Shown in pieces: positions 51,067 to 60,022 of a stretch of 64,000 nucleotides of DNA (position 1 is the first letter of the stretch; each line of letters opens with the position of its first letter). Location: NCBI RefSeq assembly GCF_008064665.1, contig NZ_VRZA01000002.1, forward strand, positions 186,001-250,000. Reading direction: 5' to 3'. The notes beneath the pieces were generated by a model. It was not told the DNA's origin. It did not search any database and saw only the letters and a list, made by a program, of their open reading frames with translations. The translations under genes and the position numbers were made by a program. Origin of the DNA: Parahaliea maris. Lineage in GTDB: Bacteria; Pseudomonadota; Gammaproteobacteria; Pseudomonadales; Halieaceae.

Positions 51067-53013
51067 ATGGCATCACTAAAATTATCAGACTCCGCCTTCG
51101 GTACCCTCGGGCTGACCATCACCGAGGCAATTGATCTGGCGGACATCTCTTCGCAACTGTCCAGCCTTCTGGGTGTCCCCTTCAGCTTCGAAAGCCTGGA
51201 TGTGTCCAGCGTGACGCGCACAGGGCTAACGGCGGCAGGCATTGGTGTGCCTGGCGGCACCTTGACCGTGGGAGACTACTTCAATTTTGCAGCCGTTGCG
51301 CCGGTCAGCGGTTTCAGTAACCTGGCCCTCACTGAGGCGACCATCGCTGCACATGGCGCTTCTTTCGAGATCAGGGGTGAGGGCCAGCTGTTTGGCTTCG
51401 GCGCCGACTTTGGTTTCGATTTCGGCGCCGACGTATCGGTGCTGGATTTCTCCGCCACCGGGGCGGCGCCGCTGGAATTATCGATCGGTGGGGTGGCTTC
51501 CTTCGACAATGCCAATCTCCGTAGCGGCTTCGAGGTCATTGGCAATGATGTGGCCAACTTCTTTGCCGGTTTCGAGAGCTTCAGCCTTGATTACCAGGGC
51601 AGCAATACTTTCAGGGCCGGGGGTGGCGATGACATCGTGGCCGGTGGTTTTGGTGCGGAGTTGATCGAAGGCGGGGCTGATAACGACCTGCTGTTCGGCG
51701 ACCTGTATACGGCTTCTTCCTTCAGCGACTCCTACGTGGACGTGATCTACGGTGACTTCGAAACGCCCCTGGACGGCGCGGTAGAAGGAGACGATGTGCT
51801 GTTTGGTGGCCGTGGCAATGATGAGCTTTACGGCGGGGGTGGTAACGACCTGCTGTTCGGGGGCAACGATTTCTTTGAAGAGGATACCGACCTGCTGGTT
51901 GCAGGGGACGGTAACGATGTTCTTTACGCAGGAACCGGGGCAGACAGCCTGACCGGTGACGCGGGGCGGGACCGCTTTATTTTCGCAGAGGATTACGATA
52001 TTCCCACCGGTGTGTTTGATGGAGAGGTGGAGGTTGTGCTCCAGACGGGGTTTGGCGTTTCGTTTGTCGAGGCACCCAACGTGCTCGAGGACTTCGCCCC
52101 GGGTGAGGATATGCTGGTGGTGCAGGGCAATCAGTTCACCCTCGAGATACTCTCGATCGAAGGGTTTCCCAGCGCGGGCTTTGCGACCAATAACGCCGGA
52201 GAGTTGGTCGTGGACCTGGGCCTTGACCTGGTCGAGGGCGGAGACTTTTATACCTTTGTCGACCGGCAGGGAAACTTCGATCTCTCGGCTTCGCTGTTGC
52301 GCTTTGATATGTTCACGGACGCGCAGGACCCGGACTTCGATTATGACCTCGGCCTCAACTGGTTCATCCCGCAGGACGAGAGTTCAGCGCCAGCCTCGAT
52401 CGAAATTGTCTACGATAGCCCTGACGATTCCGGGCGCTTCGAAGTGTTTGGGCCGGGAGAGTTTGATTATATCTTTGACGACTTCGACAGCCTCCAGCTG
52501 ACACCCTTCGGAACCGACGGTGTGTTCGCAGGGCAAGACAAGTTTGATCTCACGGCCTTTAATCTCGGCGCTGTCGACTCCACGGCGATAGAAGACATAC
52601 TGTTTACCACGGTGGGCGATTACGGCCCGTTCACCTTCGAGAGCTTTACGCCCGACGATGCGCCGATAGATAATTTTTTCTTCGACACCGACGCCCAGGT
52701 CGACAGGGCCGTCAACGTGGAATGGTCTCCTGGATTCAACGGCGAGAACGGCTCCATCGCGGTCTACGTCGATGCCAACTTTGATGGGGGCTTCCACCCC
52801 GATGACGATCTCTTCTTCTTCGTGGGAACCCTGGAAAATGGCAATGGCGCGTTTTATGGTGGTGATTTCGGCTTGCAACTGACCAAGGAGGATCTCTACG
52901 CGGACGCCAATGCGGACGGTAGCGGTACCGGTATTTTCATCTTCAACGATGATCAGTACGACCTCTGGTTTAATGATATCGCGCCCCCGGAAGAACCGAT
53001 CGTCGCTGCCTGA
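51067..53013 (+). CDS. RTX-type calcium-binding secreted protein
   Basis: 648 residues, strongly acidic. No N-terminal signal peptide. RTX nonapeptides around residues 183-310 (GGGDDIVAGG, GGADNDLLFGD, GGRGNDELYGGGGNDLLFGG, AGDGNDVLYAGTGADSLTG) bind calcium outside the cell. The N-terminal 180 and C-terminal 340 residues show no enzyme motif I recognise; the latter is rich in Asp/Phe. Export through the ABC/HlyD pair encoded 88 bp downstream is the natural inference. Adhesin, S-layer-like or matrix role possible. Confidence 0.85.
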   Translation: MASLKLSDSAFGTLGLTITEAIDLADISSQLSSLLGVPFSFESLDVSSVTRTGLTAAGIGVPGGTLTVGDYFNFAAVAPVSGFSNLALTEATIAAHGASFEIRGEGQLFGFGADFGFDFGADVSVLDFSATGAAPLELSIGGVASFDNANLRSGFEVIGNDVANFFAGFESFSLDYQGSNTFRAGGGDDIVAGGFGAELIEGGADNDLLFGDLYTASSFSDSYVDVIYGDFETPLDGAVEGDDVLFGGRGNDELYGGGGNDLLFGGNDFFEEDTDLLVAGDGNDVLYAGTGADSLTGDAGRDRFIFAEDYDIPTGVFDGEVEVVLQTGFGVSFVEAPNVLEDFAPGEDMLVVQGNQFTLEILSIEGFPSAGFATNNAGELVVDLGLDLVEGGDFYTFVDRQGNFDLSASLLRFDMFTDAQDPDFDYDLGLNWFIPQDESSAPASIEIVYDSPDDSGRFEVFGPGEFDYIFDDFDSLQLTPFGTDGVFAGQDKFDLTAFNLGAVDSTAIEDILFTTVGDYGPFTFESFTPDDAPIDNFFFDTDAQVDRAVNVEWSPGFNGENGSIAVYVDANFDGGFHPDDDLFFFVGTLENGNGAFYGGDFGLQLTKEDLYADANADGSGTGIFIFNDDQYDLWFNDIAPPEEPIVAA

Positions 53014-53100
53014 TCGGGGCAGCCCGCGGTTTGTCCGGGGCTGGCCCGTAGCTGAGATGCGAGCGATACATGCGATACAAGAGGGGCCATCGCGATCCCG

Positions 53101-54819
53101 GTGACAGAACGGAAGAATAGCGGCGAATTGAAACAGGCCTTGCAGCTGTGCAGGGCCTCTTTCTTTGTAGTTCTGGCTTTCAGCCTCGCCATCAACCTGC
53201 TGCTGTTGACCCCGGCTTTCTACATGCTGCAGGTCTACGACCGGGTAATTCCCAGTGCCAGCCTGCCGACACTGCTGATGCTGACGCTGGTGGTGCTGCT
53301 CCTGTTCGCCACTATCGGTGCGCTGGAGTGGGTGCGCTCGCAGATTTTGCTGCGCACCGGCGCGCGCTTCGATACCCTGCTGGAAGCCCGCGGTTTCGAG
53401 GTGTCCTTCCGTCAGGCACTGTATACCTCGGGGCAGGCGGCCCAGGCTCGATCCCTCGCCGATCTCTCCGTGCTGCGCCAGTTCATTTCCGGCAATGCAC
53501 TGCTGGCCTTCTTCGACGCCCCCTGGTTGCCGCTCTATCTGCTGGTGATGTACTGGTTTCATCCCCTGTTCGGGCTGGTGGGCCTGCTGTCGGCGCTGGT
53601 GTTGCTGGGTTTGGCCCTGCTGAACGCGCGTCTCGGCCGGGACACGCAGGCCGAACTGGGCGAAGAATCCTCTGCGCTTGAATCCTTTGTGCTGAAGAAC
53701 CTGCGCAACGCGGAGGTGATCGAGGCCATGGGCATGCTGGGTGATATCCGCAATCGCTGGCAGTCGAGATACCAGTCACTGCTCGCCCGGCAACTGCAGC
53801 GTGGTTCCACCGCGGGGGCACTCGCCTCGCTGTCGCGGACCTTCAGGCTCACGGTGCAATCACTGGTTCTGGGGCTGGGCGCGTATCTGGTGATCGAACA
53901 GCGTCTTACCCCCGGGCTCATGATCGCTGGCTCGATCCTGTTGGGCAGGGCCCTGGCACCCGTGGACCAGTTGATTTCCGGCTGGCGCCAGTTCGTACAG
54001 GCGCGGCTGGCGTACCGACGCTTCGACGGACTACTGCAGAAAATCCCGCCACTACCCGAGCGCATGAGCCTGCCTGCGCCCGAGGGGCTGATTACCGCAG
54101 AACAACTTTCCCTCGCACCGCCCGGCACCCGTAACCTGGTGCTGCGCAACGTGAGCTTTCGTATTGAACCGGGCGACAGTGTCGCCATTGTCGGGCCCAG
54201 TGGTTCGGGCAAGACCAGCCTTGCCCGGGCAGTGCTGGGCATCTGGCCGGTAACCGGCGGCAAGCTGCGCCTGGATGGTGCTGAGGTCTACACCTGGAAT
54301 CGGGAAGACCTGGGGCCGCACGTCGGCTACCTGCCGCAGGACGTGGAACTGTTCGAGGGGTCGGTGAGCGAGAACATTGCCCGCTTTGGCACTGTGGATG
54401 CAGCCGCGGTGGTCGAGGCGGCGCGCCAGGCGGGAGTGCACGAGGCCATTCTCAGTTTGCCGGGTGGCTACGATATGCAGATTGGTGCCGGTGGCAGCGC
54501 CCTCTCTGCCGGCCAGCGCCAGCGTCTGGCCCTGGCCCGGTCCCTCTACGGCAACCCCTGCCTGCTGGTGCTGGACGAGCCCAACTCCAATCTCGACGAC
54601 CGCGGTGAACTGGCCCTGATCGAGGCGCTCAGGGCGCAGAAAGAGCGGGGCGCCACTGTCCTTGTCATCTCCCACCGCAAGACCATCCTCGCCGCCGTGG
54701 ACAAGTTGATGGTGCTGGGGGGTGGGGGTGTTACCCACTTCGGGCCCAAGGAGGAAGTGCTCGAAGCGTTGCAGTCCCAGGCGCGGCGGCGGCAGCGCGA
54801 TTCGGCGGTGGGCTCATGA
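53101..54819 (+). CDS. Type I secretion ABC transporter (PrtD/HasD-like)
   Basis: 572 residues from a GTG start. An N-terminal membrane domain of about six spans without a C39 peptidase domain, then a nucleotide-binding domain: Walker A GPSGSGKTSLARAVLG (near 365), LPQDVELFEGSVSENIARFG, signature LSAGQRQRLALARSL, Walker B LLVLDEPNSNLDD. This architecture exports RTX proteins with C-terminal signals, such as PrtD or HasD. The stop overlaps the HlyD gene start (ATGA). No TolC-like channel is encoded nearby. Confidence 0.94.
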   Translation: MTERKNSGELKQALQLCRASFFVVLAFSLAINLLLLTPAFYMLQVYDRVIPSASLPTLLMLTLVVLLLFATIGALEWVRSQILLRTGARFDTLLEARGFEVSFRQALYTSGQAAQARSLADLSVLRQFISGNALLAFFDAPWLPLYLLVMYWFHPLFGLVGLLSALVLLGLALLNARLGRDTQAELGEESSALESFVLKNLRNAEVIEAMGMLGDIRNRWQSRYQSLLARQLQRGSTAGALASLSRTFRLTVQSLVLGLGAYLVIEQRLTPGLMIAGSILLGRALAPVDQLISGWRQFVQARLAYRRFDGLLQKIPPLPERMSLPAPEGLITAEQLSLAPPGTRNLVLRNVSFRIEPGDSVAIVGPSGSGKTSLARAVLGIWPVTGGKLRLDGAEVYTWNREDLGPHVGYLPQDVELFEGSVSENIARFGTVDAAAVVEAARQAGVHEAILSLPGGYDMQIGAGGSALSAGQRQRLALARSLYGNPCLLVLDEPNSNLDDRGELALIEALRAQKERGATVLVISHRKTILAAVDKLMVLGGGGVTHFGPKEEVLEALQSQARRRQRDSAVGS

Positions 54820-56114
54820 ACGAGTCGGTGCTCGATACGTCTGACACACGCTACCGCTGGATCGGTGGCATTGTCCTGTTCCTGGTCTTTGTCGTATTTG
54901 GCGGCTGGGCGGCTTTTGCGCCCCTGGACAGCGCGGCGCTGGCGCCCGGTGTGGTAACGGTGAAAAACTATCGCAAGACCCTGCAACATCTCGAGGGCGG
55001 CATTGTCGAGGCTATCCATGTTCGTGAAGGGGACCCCGTCGCGGCAGGGGACCCACTGATCGTCCTGGATGCCACCCAGTACCGTGCCGAAAGCGAGGTG
55101 CTGCGCGGGCAGTACATTACGCTCAGGGCATTGGAATCACGGTTGTTGGCAGAACGTGATGGCAAGTCCAGCGTGGCCTATCCCGCCGAACTCACGGAGA
55201 TGAATGATCCCCGGGTGGAGGCGGCCATCGCCGGCCAGAACGAGATATTCAATGCGAGAATGAGTGCCAATGCCGGCGAGCGGGAAGTGCTGGAGCAGCG
55301 TGTAGAGCAGCTCGAATCGCAGATCAGCGGCGTGGAGGCCGTGCGCGAGAGCAATGCCCGTCTGCTGGCCTCCTACGAATCCGAGATCAAGGACCTGCAG
55401 AGCCTGCAGGAGCGTGGTTTTACCGGCAAGCAGCGCCTGACAGAGGTCCAGCGGGCCTACGCCAGCCTGGTGGGAGAAAACGCCGAAGCCCTGTCGAAAA
55501 TTTCCGCCAACCGTATCCGCATCGGTGAAACCCAGCTGCAGATTATCCAGTTGGAACGTTACCAGAGAAGTGAAGTTGTGGATGAACTGGAGGATATCCA
55601 GTCCCGGCTGTTTGACGTGAATGAACGGCTGCGAGCGGTAGAGGACAAGGTGGCGCGCACAGTGATCCGCGCCCCGGTCAGTGGCATCGTACTGGGTTTG
55701 AGTGTACACACTGTCGGTGGCGTAGTACGTCCCGGCACAGCACTCATGGATATTGTGCCGAAGGAACAGCAGTTGATGGTCGACGCGGAAATCTCCCCGG
55801 TGGACATCGACCGGGTACGCACCGGTGGCAAGGCTCGGATCCGATTCAGCGCCTTCAAGAGCGCGAGTACGCCGATTGCCGAGGGGCATGTGGTCAACAT
55901 TTCCGCCGACCGCCTGATCAATGCCAACAGCGGTGAGCCCTATTACCTGGCCCAGGTGGAAGTGGATCCCGCAAGCCTGGCGCGCATGGCAGACCTGAGG
56001 CTGGTGCCGGGTATGCCGGCGGAGGTGTTGATCAATACGGGGTCACGCACCTTGCTGCAGTACCTCGTTCAGCCCGCCAGCAATGTGATGGCCCGCTCCT
56101 TTATCGAGGATTGA
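54816..56114 (+). CDS. Type I secretion membrane fusion protein (HlyD/PrtE-like)
   Basis: Periplasmic adaptor, 432 residues. One N-terminal span (GGIVLFLVFVVFGGWAAF), a lipoyl-like half (VKNYRKTLQHLEGGIVEAIH), a long coiled coil (about 95-290), the second lipoyl half (VIRAPVSGIVLGLSVHTVGG) and a beta-barrel domain ending near RSFIED. Links the ABC exporter to a TolC channel. Overlaps the ABC gene by 4 bp and ends 1 bp from the convergent glycosyltransferase stop. Confidence 0.94.
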   Translation: MNESVLDTSDTRYRWIGGIVLFLVFVVFGGWAAFAPLDSAALAPGVVTVKNYRKTLQHLEGGIVEAIHVREGDPVAAGDPLIVLDATQYRAESEVLRGQYITLRALESRLLAERDGKSSVAYPAELTEMNDPRVEAAIAGQNEIFNARMSANAGEREVLEQRVEQLESQISGVEAVRESNARLLASYESEIKDLQSLQERGFTGKQRLTEVQRAYASLVGENAEALSKISANRIRIGETQLQIIQLERYQRSEVVDELEDIQSRLFDVNERLRAVEDKVARTVIRAPVSGIVLGLSVHTVGGVVRPGTALMDIVPKEQQLMVDAEISPVDIDRVRTGGKARIRFSAFKSASTPIAEGHVVNISADRLINANSGEPYYLAQVEVDPASLARMADLRLVPGMPAEVLINTGSRTLLQYLVQPASNVMARSFIED

Positions 56115-56115
56115 G

Positions 56116-57291
56116 TCATAGCGGCAGCGCATCGAATAGCGCTGTTACTTTTCGACCGAGGTTTCCCCCCTGCAACGCATGGCGCTGTTTGGCATTGATA
56201 TCGGCGCGACCGCGCGCCGCCAACGCCAGCGCCTGATCCAGCACACCTTTTTCAAACTGATCTGCACGAGCGCCGATACCTCGGCCGGCCGCTACGATCC
56301 GCCTGGCCGTGTAGAACTGTTCCAGCCCCATGGGCAGCAGGAGTTGCGCGGTACCGGCGAGAAACGCCTGGGCACTGGTGGTGTGGCTCGCCATGGTAAT
56401 CACCAGGTCCGCCTGGTCGAATGTCTGGCCCAGGTCGAGCGGTCGCCCGGTCATGTTGATTGCCGGGTAGGCCGCGCTTGCGGATGCCGGTAAACCGGGG
56501 CAGTAGATCAGGGCGCAGGCGTCGCTCTGGCCGAGATGTTGCAGATGTTGCAAAAGCCGCGGCAGGCCCGGAAAAGGCTGGAGGTAGCCAAACACCCTGG
56601 TGCCGCTCCGCTCGGGCCATTGTGGCCTGGCGCCGGGTTCGGGTGCAGCCACACCCAGGTAGGAAGGTGTTGGGCGCTCGCCAAAGGGGTCGATGTCCGG
56701 CAGTGTCATCAACAGTTGTTCGTCGGCCTGGGCGTAGAGTTCAGCCGGGTGCGTCAGCGCCTCTGTTTGCACACTGTTTACCCAATGCACGAGTTGTGTT
56801 TCGGCGGTAGCCAGTGCACGGGTGTTGGCCTCGGTATTGCGAACCCGGGGGAACAGGCCGAAGTAGGGCAGGTCGACGCGGGGCAGGGTGAAGCCGTTGC
56901 CGATGATCCATTTTTGCCAGGGGCGACCCAGGCTGGCGATCAGGGCCGCCGGTGCAAACTCGTACAGCACGACGTCCGGTTGCAAGCGGTCGAACAAGGC
57001 CTGCCAGCCGGCGACCCGGGGCGCGAGTTCGTCGGCAGCCCCCAGGTTGTGGAGTAGCACCTGGGTGAACGACAGCAGCTGGGCCGCGGGTGGCTTGCGT
57101 TGTTGCGGGGAGAGGGGTGCCGGCACGATATCAATGGCGTGGCCGGCGAACCAGCGCGCCGCGATGTCGACGTTGGGCACCGCCAGCGTCACCCGGTGGC
57201 CACGGCGTACTGCCTCCTTCACCCAGGGCGTCAGGTTGGCGAGGTGACCAGTGCCTCCTCCCATTTCCCAGACGCACAGTATGCTGGCCAT
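56116..57291 (-). CDS. GT-B glycosyltransferase (MGT/UGT-like)
   Basis: 391 residues. N-terminal WEMGGGTGHLANLTPWVKEA is the acceptor-side Rossmann start of the UDP-glycosyltransferase superfamily. The C-terminal half keeps DLVITMASHTTSAQAFLAGT and LLLPMGLEQFYTARRI, the donor-binding region in which classical UGTs carry an HCG...P...DQ pattern; here the key His and Asp-Gln are changed to AS and EQ. Acceptor unknown: a lipid, carotenoid or small metabolite. Lies between the exporter operon and the SIMPL gene, apparently independent. Confidence 0.78.
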   Translation of the reverse strand: MASILCVWEMGGGTGHLANLTPWVKEAVRRGHRVTLAVPNVDIAARWFAGHAIDIVPAPLSPQQRKPPAAQLLSFTQVLLHNLGAADELAPRVAGWQALFDRLQPDVVLYEFAPAALIASLGRPWQKWIIGNGFTLPRVDLPYFGLFPRVRNTEANTRALATAETQLVHWVNSVQTEALTHPAELYAQADEQLLMTLPDIDPFGERPTPSYLGVAAPEPGARPQWPERSGTRVFGYLQPFPGLPRLLQHLQHLGQSDACALIYCPGLPASASAAYPAINMTGRPLDLGQTFDQADLVITMASHTTSAQAFLAGTAQLLLPMGLEQFYTARRIVAAGRGIGARADQFEKGVLDQALALAARGRADINAKQRHALQGGNLGRKVTALFDALPL

Positions 57292-57321
57292 TCCCCGATT
57301 CCCCCGCTTCGTTAAAGGGGG

Positions 57322-58050
57322 TCAGGGCTGGATTGCGATGGTGAGGCTGACACTCACGCGGTATTCATTCTCCCCGCCGGCCACCGGTACCGAGTCGGCA
57401 GCAGCCATTTCGCTCATCCGGAACATCGGGGCAGGGGAGGGCCCGCCGCGGTAGCTTTGTTCCTGGATTTCGATGATGTCACCGGTTTTCACCCCGGCGG
57501 CCGCGGCCAGGACCTTTGCCCGGGACAGGGCGTCGCGCATCGCTCGCTCGCGAGCCAGATCGATGGCCTCCTCCGGGTTGGCGTTACCCAGGCTGATTTG
57601 CCCGCCTTCGTTGACGCCCTGCCTGACTGCCGTATCGAGCAGTTTTCCAACCAGGGTGATATCCCTGATGCGCACACTGAGGCCGTTGCGCACCACGTAG
57701 CCAATAATGGTGGGCCCCTGTTGTTCACCTGCAGCTCTCGGGTCCGGCCGTGCATAGCGGGGAGCGATAGAGAAATTACTGGTTTGCAGGTCCTTCTCCG
57801 CCACGCCGGCCTCGCGCATGGCCGCCATCACCTGCCGCATGGCTTCTGAATTCGCTGACAGGGCAGCGCTGGCGCTCTCGCCCTCCCGGGTCACGGTCAG
57901 CGACAGTGTGGCCATGTCCGGCGCCAGCACGGCACTGCCTTCGCCAGTTACCTGTATGCGCCCGGGCAGGCTTTCCCCGGCCACTGCCAGAGACGAGAAC
58001 ACGCTGGCACAGCACAGTACCCAGCAGGCCAGCAAACTGCGTATCGACAT
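57322..58050 (-). CDS. SIMPL-domain (YggE-like) exported protein
   Basis: 242 residues from ATG 58050, the start of a signal peptide (MSIRSLLACWVLCCASVFSS, cleavage near AVA/GE); the frame's upstream extension is unlikely. DUF541/SIMPL features: GRIQVTGEGSAVLAPDMATL, NFSIAPRY, YVVRNGLSVRIRDITLVGKL and ARERAMRDALSRAKVLA. YggE homologues are periplasmic and linked to oxidative stress; the biochemical role is unsettled. The upstream 59-residue membrane protein gene ends 5 bp before this start, so the two form an operon. Confidence 0.9.
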   Translation of the reverse strand: MSIRSLLACWVLCCASVFSSLAVAGESLPGRIQVTGEGSAVLAPDMATLSLTVTREGESASAALSANSEAMRQVMAAMREAGVAEKDLQTSNFSIAPRYARPDPRAAGEQQGPTIIGYVVRNGLSVRIRDITLVGKLLDTAVRQGVNEGGQISLGNANPEEAIDLARERAMRDALSRAKVLAAAAGVKTGDIIEIQEQSYRGGPSPAPMFRMSEMAAADSVPVAGGENEYRVSVSLTIAIQP

Positions 58051-58055
58051 GGCTG

Positions 58056-58235
58056 CTACCCCCGTGGGCCGAACAGGAACCACAGCACCAGGCCGAGTAC
58101 CGGGAGCACCAGAATGACCACGATCCAGATGACTTTCTTCAGTGTGTCTGCGTTCGACTGCAGGACGTTCACAATGGCCCAGATGTCGGCAATGAGAATC
58201 AGTAGTCCGAAAATGCCTGATACCTGTATGTTCAT
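58056..58235 (-). CDS. Small PLDc_N-type membrane protein (59 aa)
   Basis: Translated by eye: begins MNIQVSGIFGLLILIADIWA, continues with IVNVLQSNADTLKKVIW, and ends VLGLVLWFLFGPRG. Two membrane spans around a short loop match the phospholipase D nuclease N-terminal domain (PLDc_N), also found alone. GGGAGAGG precedes the ATG. Stop lies 5 bp before the SIMPL gene. Function unknown. Confidence 0.88.
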   Translation of the reverse strand: MNIQVSGIFGLLILIADIWAIVNVLQSNADTLKKVIWIVVILVLPVLGLVLWFLFGPRG

Positions 58236-58391
58236 TAACCTCTCCCTTGATCTGGCTGACCTCGTGCCAGCCGTAACGGAAAAACCGCCATTATCCGGCG
58301 GCTGTACAGCTCAACTATAGTGGGGATTACGACAACTACAAGTCACGGAAGCGGGGCAACCAAAGCTCGCTGCAACGTGTAGTGGCGGCGT

Positions 58392-58805
58392 TCAGTCCTG
58401 TACCTTGCCCCGCAGCGCCTTGACTTGCCCGCGGCGATTCTTTGCATCCATCCGTCGTTTTTGCGAGGCGCGGGTCGGGCGCGTGGGGCGGCGATTCTTG
58501 GGGACATGGCTGGCATCGCGAATGAGTTGCGCCAGTCGTTCCAGGGCGTCGGTGCGGTTTTTTTCCTGGGTGCGATGTCGCTGGGCCTTGATGACCACCT
58601 CGCCATCGCTGGTGACGCGACGATCCGACGCGGCGAGCAGGCGTTCTTTTACCGGTTCGGGCAGCGACGAAGCGCGGATATCGAAGCGCAGGTGAATCGC
58701 ACTGGAGACTTTATTGACGTTCTGCCCGCCTGCCCCCTGTGCCCTGATGGCGCTGAATTCAATTTCATCCTCGGACAGTGAAAGCCCGGGTTCGATGCGT
58801 AACAA
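58392..58805 (-). CDS. arfB: Alternative ribosome-rescue factor / peptidyl-tRNA hydrolase
   Basis: 137 residues of the ICT1/YaeJ class. The catalytic GGQ lies in RAQGAGGQNVNKVSSAIHLRFD (residues about 20-41), and the basic C-terminal tail (RRPTRPTRASQKRRMDAKNR) matches the part that enters the empty mRNA channel. Releases peptides from ribosomes stalled without a stop codon. Stand-alone gene; the 19-bp gap to the DUF4124 gene upstream suggests possible co-transcription. Confidence 0.95.
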   Translation of the reverse strand: MLRIEPGLSLSEDEIEFSAIRAQGAGGQNVNKVSSAIHLRFDIRASSLPEPVKERLLAASDRRVTSDGEVVIKAQRHRTQEKNRTDALERLAQLIRDASHVPKNRRPTRPTRASQKRRMDAKNRRGQVKALRGKVQD

Positions 58806-58823
58806 CCAATATCTCCTGTCATT

Positions 58824-59135
58824 TCAATGCAACCGGTCGGTGCCGGCGTTGCGCGGGGCAGCTCTGCCACGCGCTTGCTGGTCAGCGTCCAACTCCCGGC
58901 GGCTCGGGTCCTGGCTGCGCCAGACGCGCTGCTGTGAGCTGGCCTGGCTGCGGTGGCCAGAGGCGCCGAAATTCTGCGGCTTGACCCTGACCTGGTCGTC
59001 GGAGGCCTTGTTACTCGCGCAGGCGACGTCGGTAAAGGTGGTCTTGCCGGTGGCCGGGTCCACACACTTGTATACCTTGGCCTGGGCCACACTCGCGCTG
59101 AGCAGCAGTCCGATGACTGTCATCCGGATGAACAT
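58824..59135 (-). CDS. DUF4124-domain exported protein
   Basis: 103 residues from ATG 59135, giving a signal peptide (MFIRMTVIGLLLSASVAQA). The mature protein begins KVYKCVDPATGKTTFTDVAC, the DUF4124 core with a Cys pair, then a basic, Gln/Arg-rich tail. Function unknown; periplasmic. A longer frame start 13 codons upstream lacks signal character. Confidence 0.85.
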   Translation of the reverse strand: MFIRMTVIGLLLSASVAQAKVYKCVDPATGKTTFTDVACASNKASDDQVRVKPQNFGASGHRSQASSQQRVWRSQDPSRRELDADQQARGRAAPRNAGTDRLH

Positions 59136-59240
59136 GGGCTGTTCTCCCCATTTACTGAAAACCACCTGACACACTAGCGGGTTGAGCCCACGCTGGCGGC
59201 AATTTTCCGGGAAAAAGTCCGGATTTCAGCACTGCTGGGC

Positions 59241-59951
59241 CTATAACCCGGCGGCGAAGGCCAGGTATTCCAGCTTGTCCGAGCGAATGTCGGCATCCGG
59301 GCCACTGCCACCGGGCTTGCCATCGGCCCCGTAGGTTTGCAGTTGGTAAGGGCTCCTCACACCACCCCACGCCGGGCCTTCGTAGACGTAGGGCCTGTTC
59401 CAGGGGTCCTTTGGTAGCGCTTCAAGGTAGCCGCCCTCAGGGTAGTTATCCAGTGGCTTGGCGCTCTCGGGTTTACTGACCAGCGATGCAAGCCCCTGCT
59501 CGGTCGAGGGATAACCTCCATTTTCCATGTAGTAGCGCTCCAGGGTGGCTGCAAGCATGGCCATGTCCGCCGCAGCCCGTGCTGTGTGCGCGGCGCTGTC
59601 ACCGCTGACCGGGATCCCCAGCATTGCCTCGACCACCTGTTTCGGGTTCTCGGCGCAGTACACTGCCAGGTCTTCGCGGCTGGGTCGCACCCTGGCCTCG
59701 CCATCCACGTAGACAAAGCGGCGCTTGCTGCTGCTTTCACCCCAGCGGTCAAAGCGTTCGTACATGCCGCATAGCACGCCGGAGGGATACTGTTCGATTT
59801 CGCTGATTTCCGTTGTTCCCTTGGGGCCAAAGGCAGCGGTAACGGCCTCGGTGGCCTCCTGGGCCGGGTCCGCGCAGGCGCCCAGTAACACAGCCAGCGG
59901 GAGGGTGGCCAGCAGGTGTTTCAACATGATGGCCAGGGGTTGTTTCAACAT
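59241..59951 (-). CDS. Lipoprotein with GspG-like pseudopilin domain
   Basis: 236 residues from ATG 59951 (a second in-frame ATG at 59927 gives 228; GTG or other starts further up are less likely). The N-terminus is a lipoprotein signal with lipobox LLGAC, not a prepilin leader. The C-terminal ~95 residues resemble the major type II secretion pseudopilin GspG without its N-terminal helix: ATLERYYMENGGYPSTEQGL, YLEALPKDPWNRPYVYEG, YQLQTYGADGKPGGSG with the calcium-loop pattern. No other secretion-system gene is near. Role unknown; membrane-tethered pseudopilin-fold protein. Confidence 0.8.
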   Translation of the reverse strand: MLKQPLAIMLKHLLATLPLAVLLGACADPAQEATEAVTAAFGPKGTTEISEIEQYPSGVLCGMYERFDRWGESSSKRRFVYVDGEARVRPSREDLAVYCAENPKQVVEAMLGIPVSGDSAAHTARAAADMAMLAATLERYYMENGGYPSTEQGLASLVSKPESAKPLDNYPEGGYLEALPKDPWNRPYVYEGPAWGGVRSPYQLQTYGADGKPGGSGPDADIRSDKLEYLAFAAGL

Positions 59952-60022
59952 AGAGAATCTCTTGGTTCCAAAGTGTGGCATTCAGACAGCCGGATGGTGG
60001 GGAAATTCCCCGCCGGGGGCGC

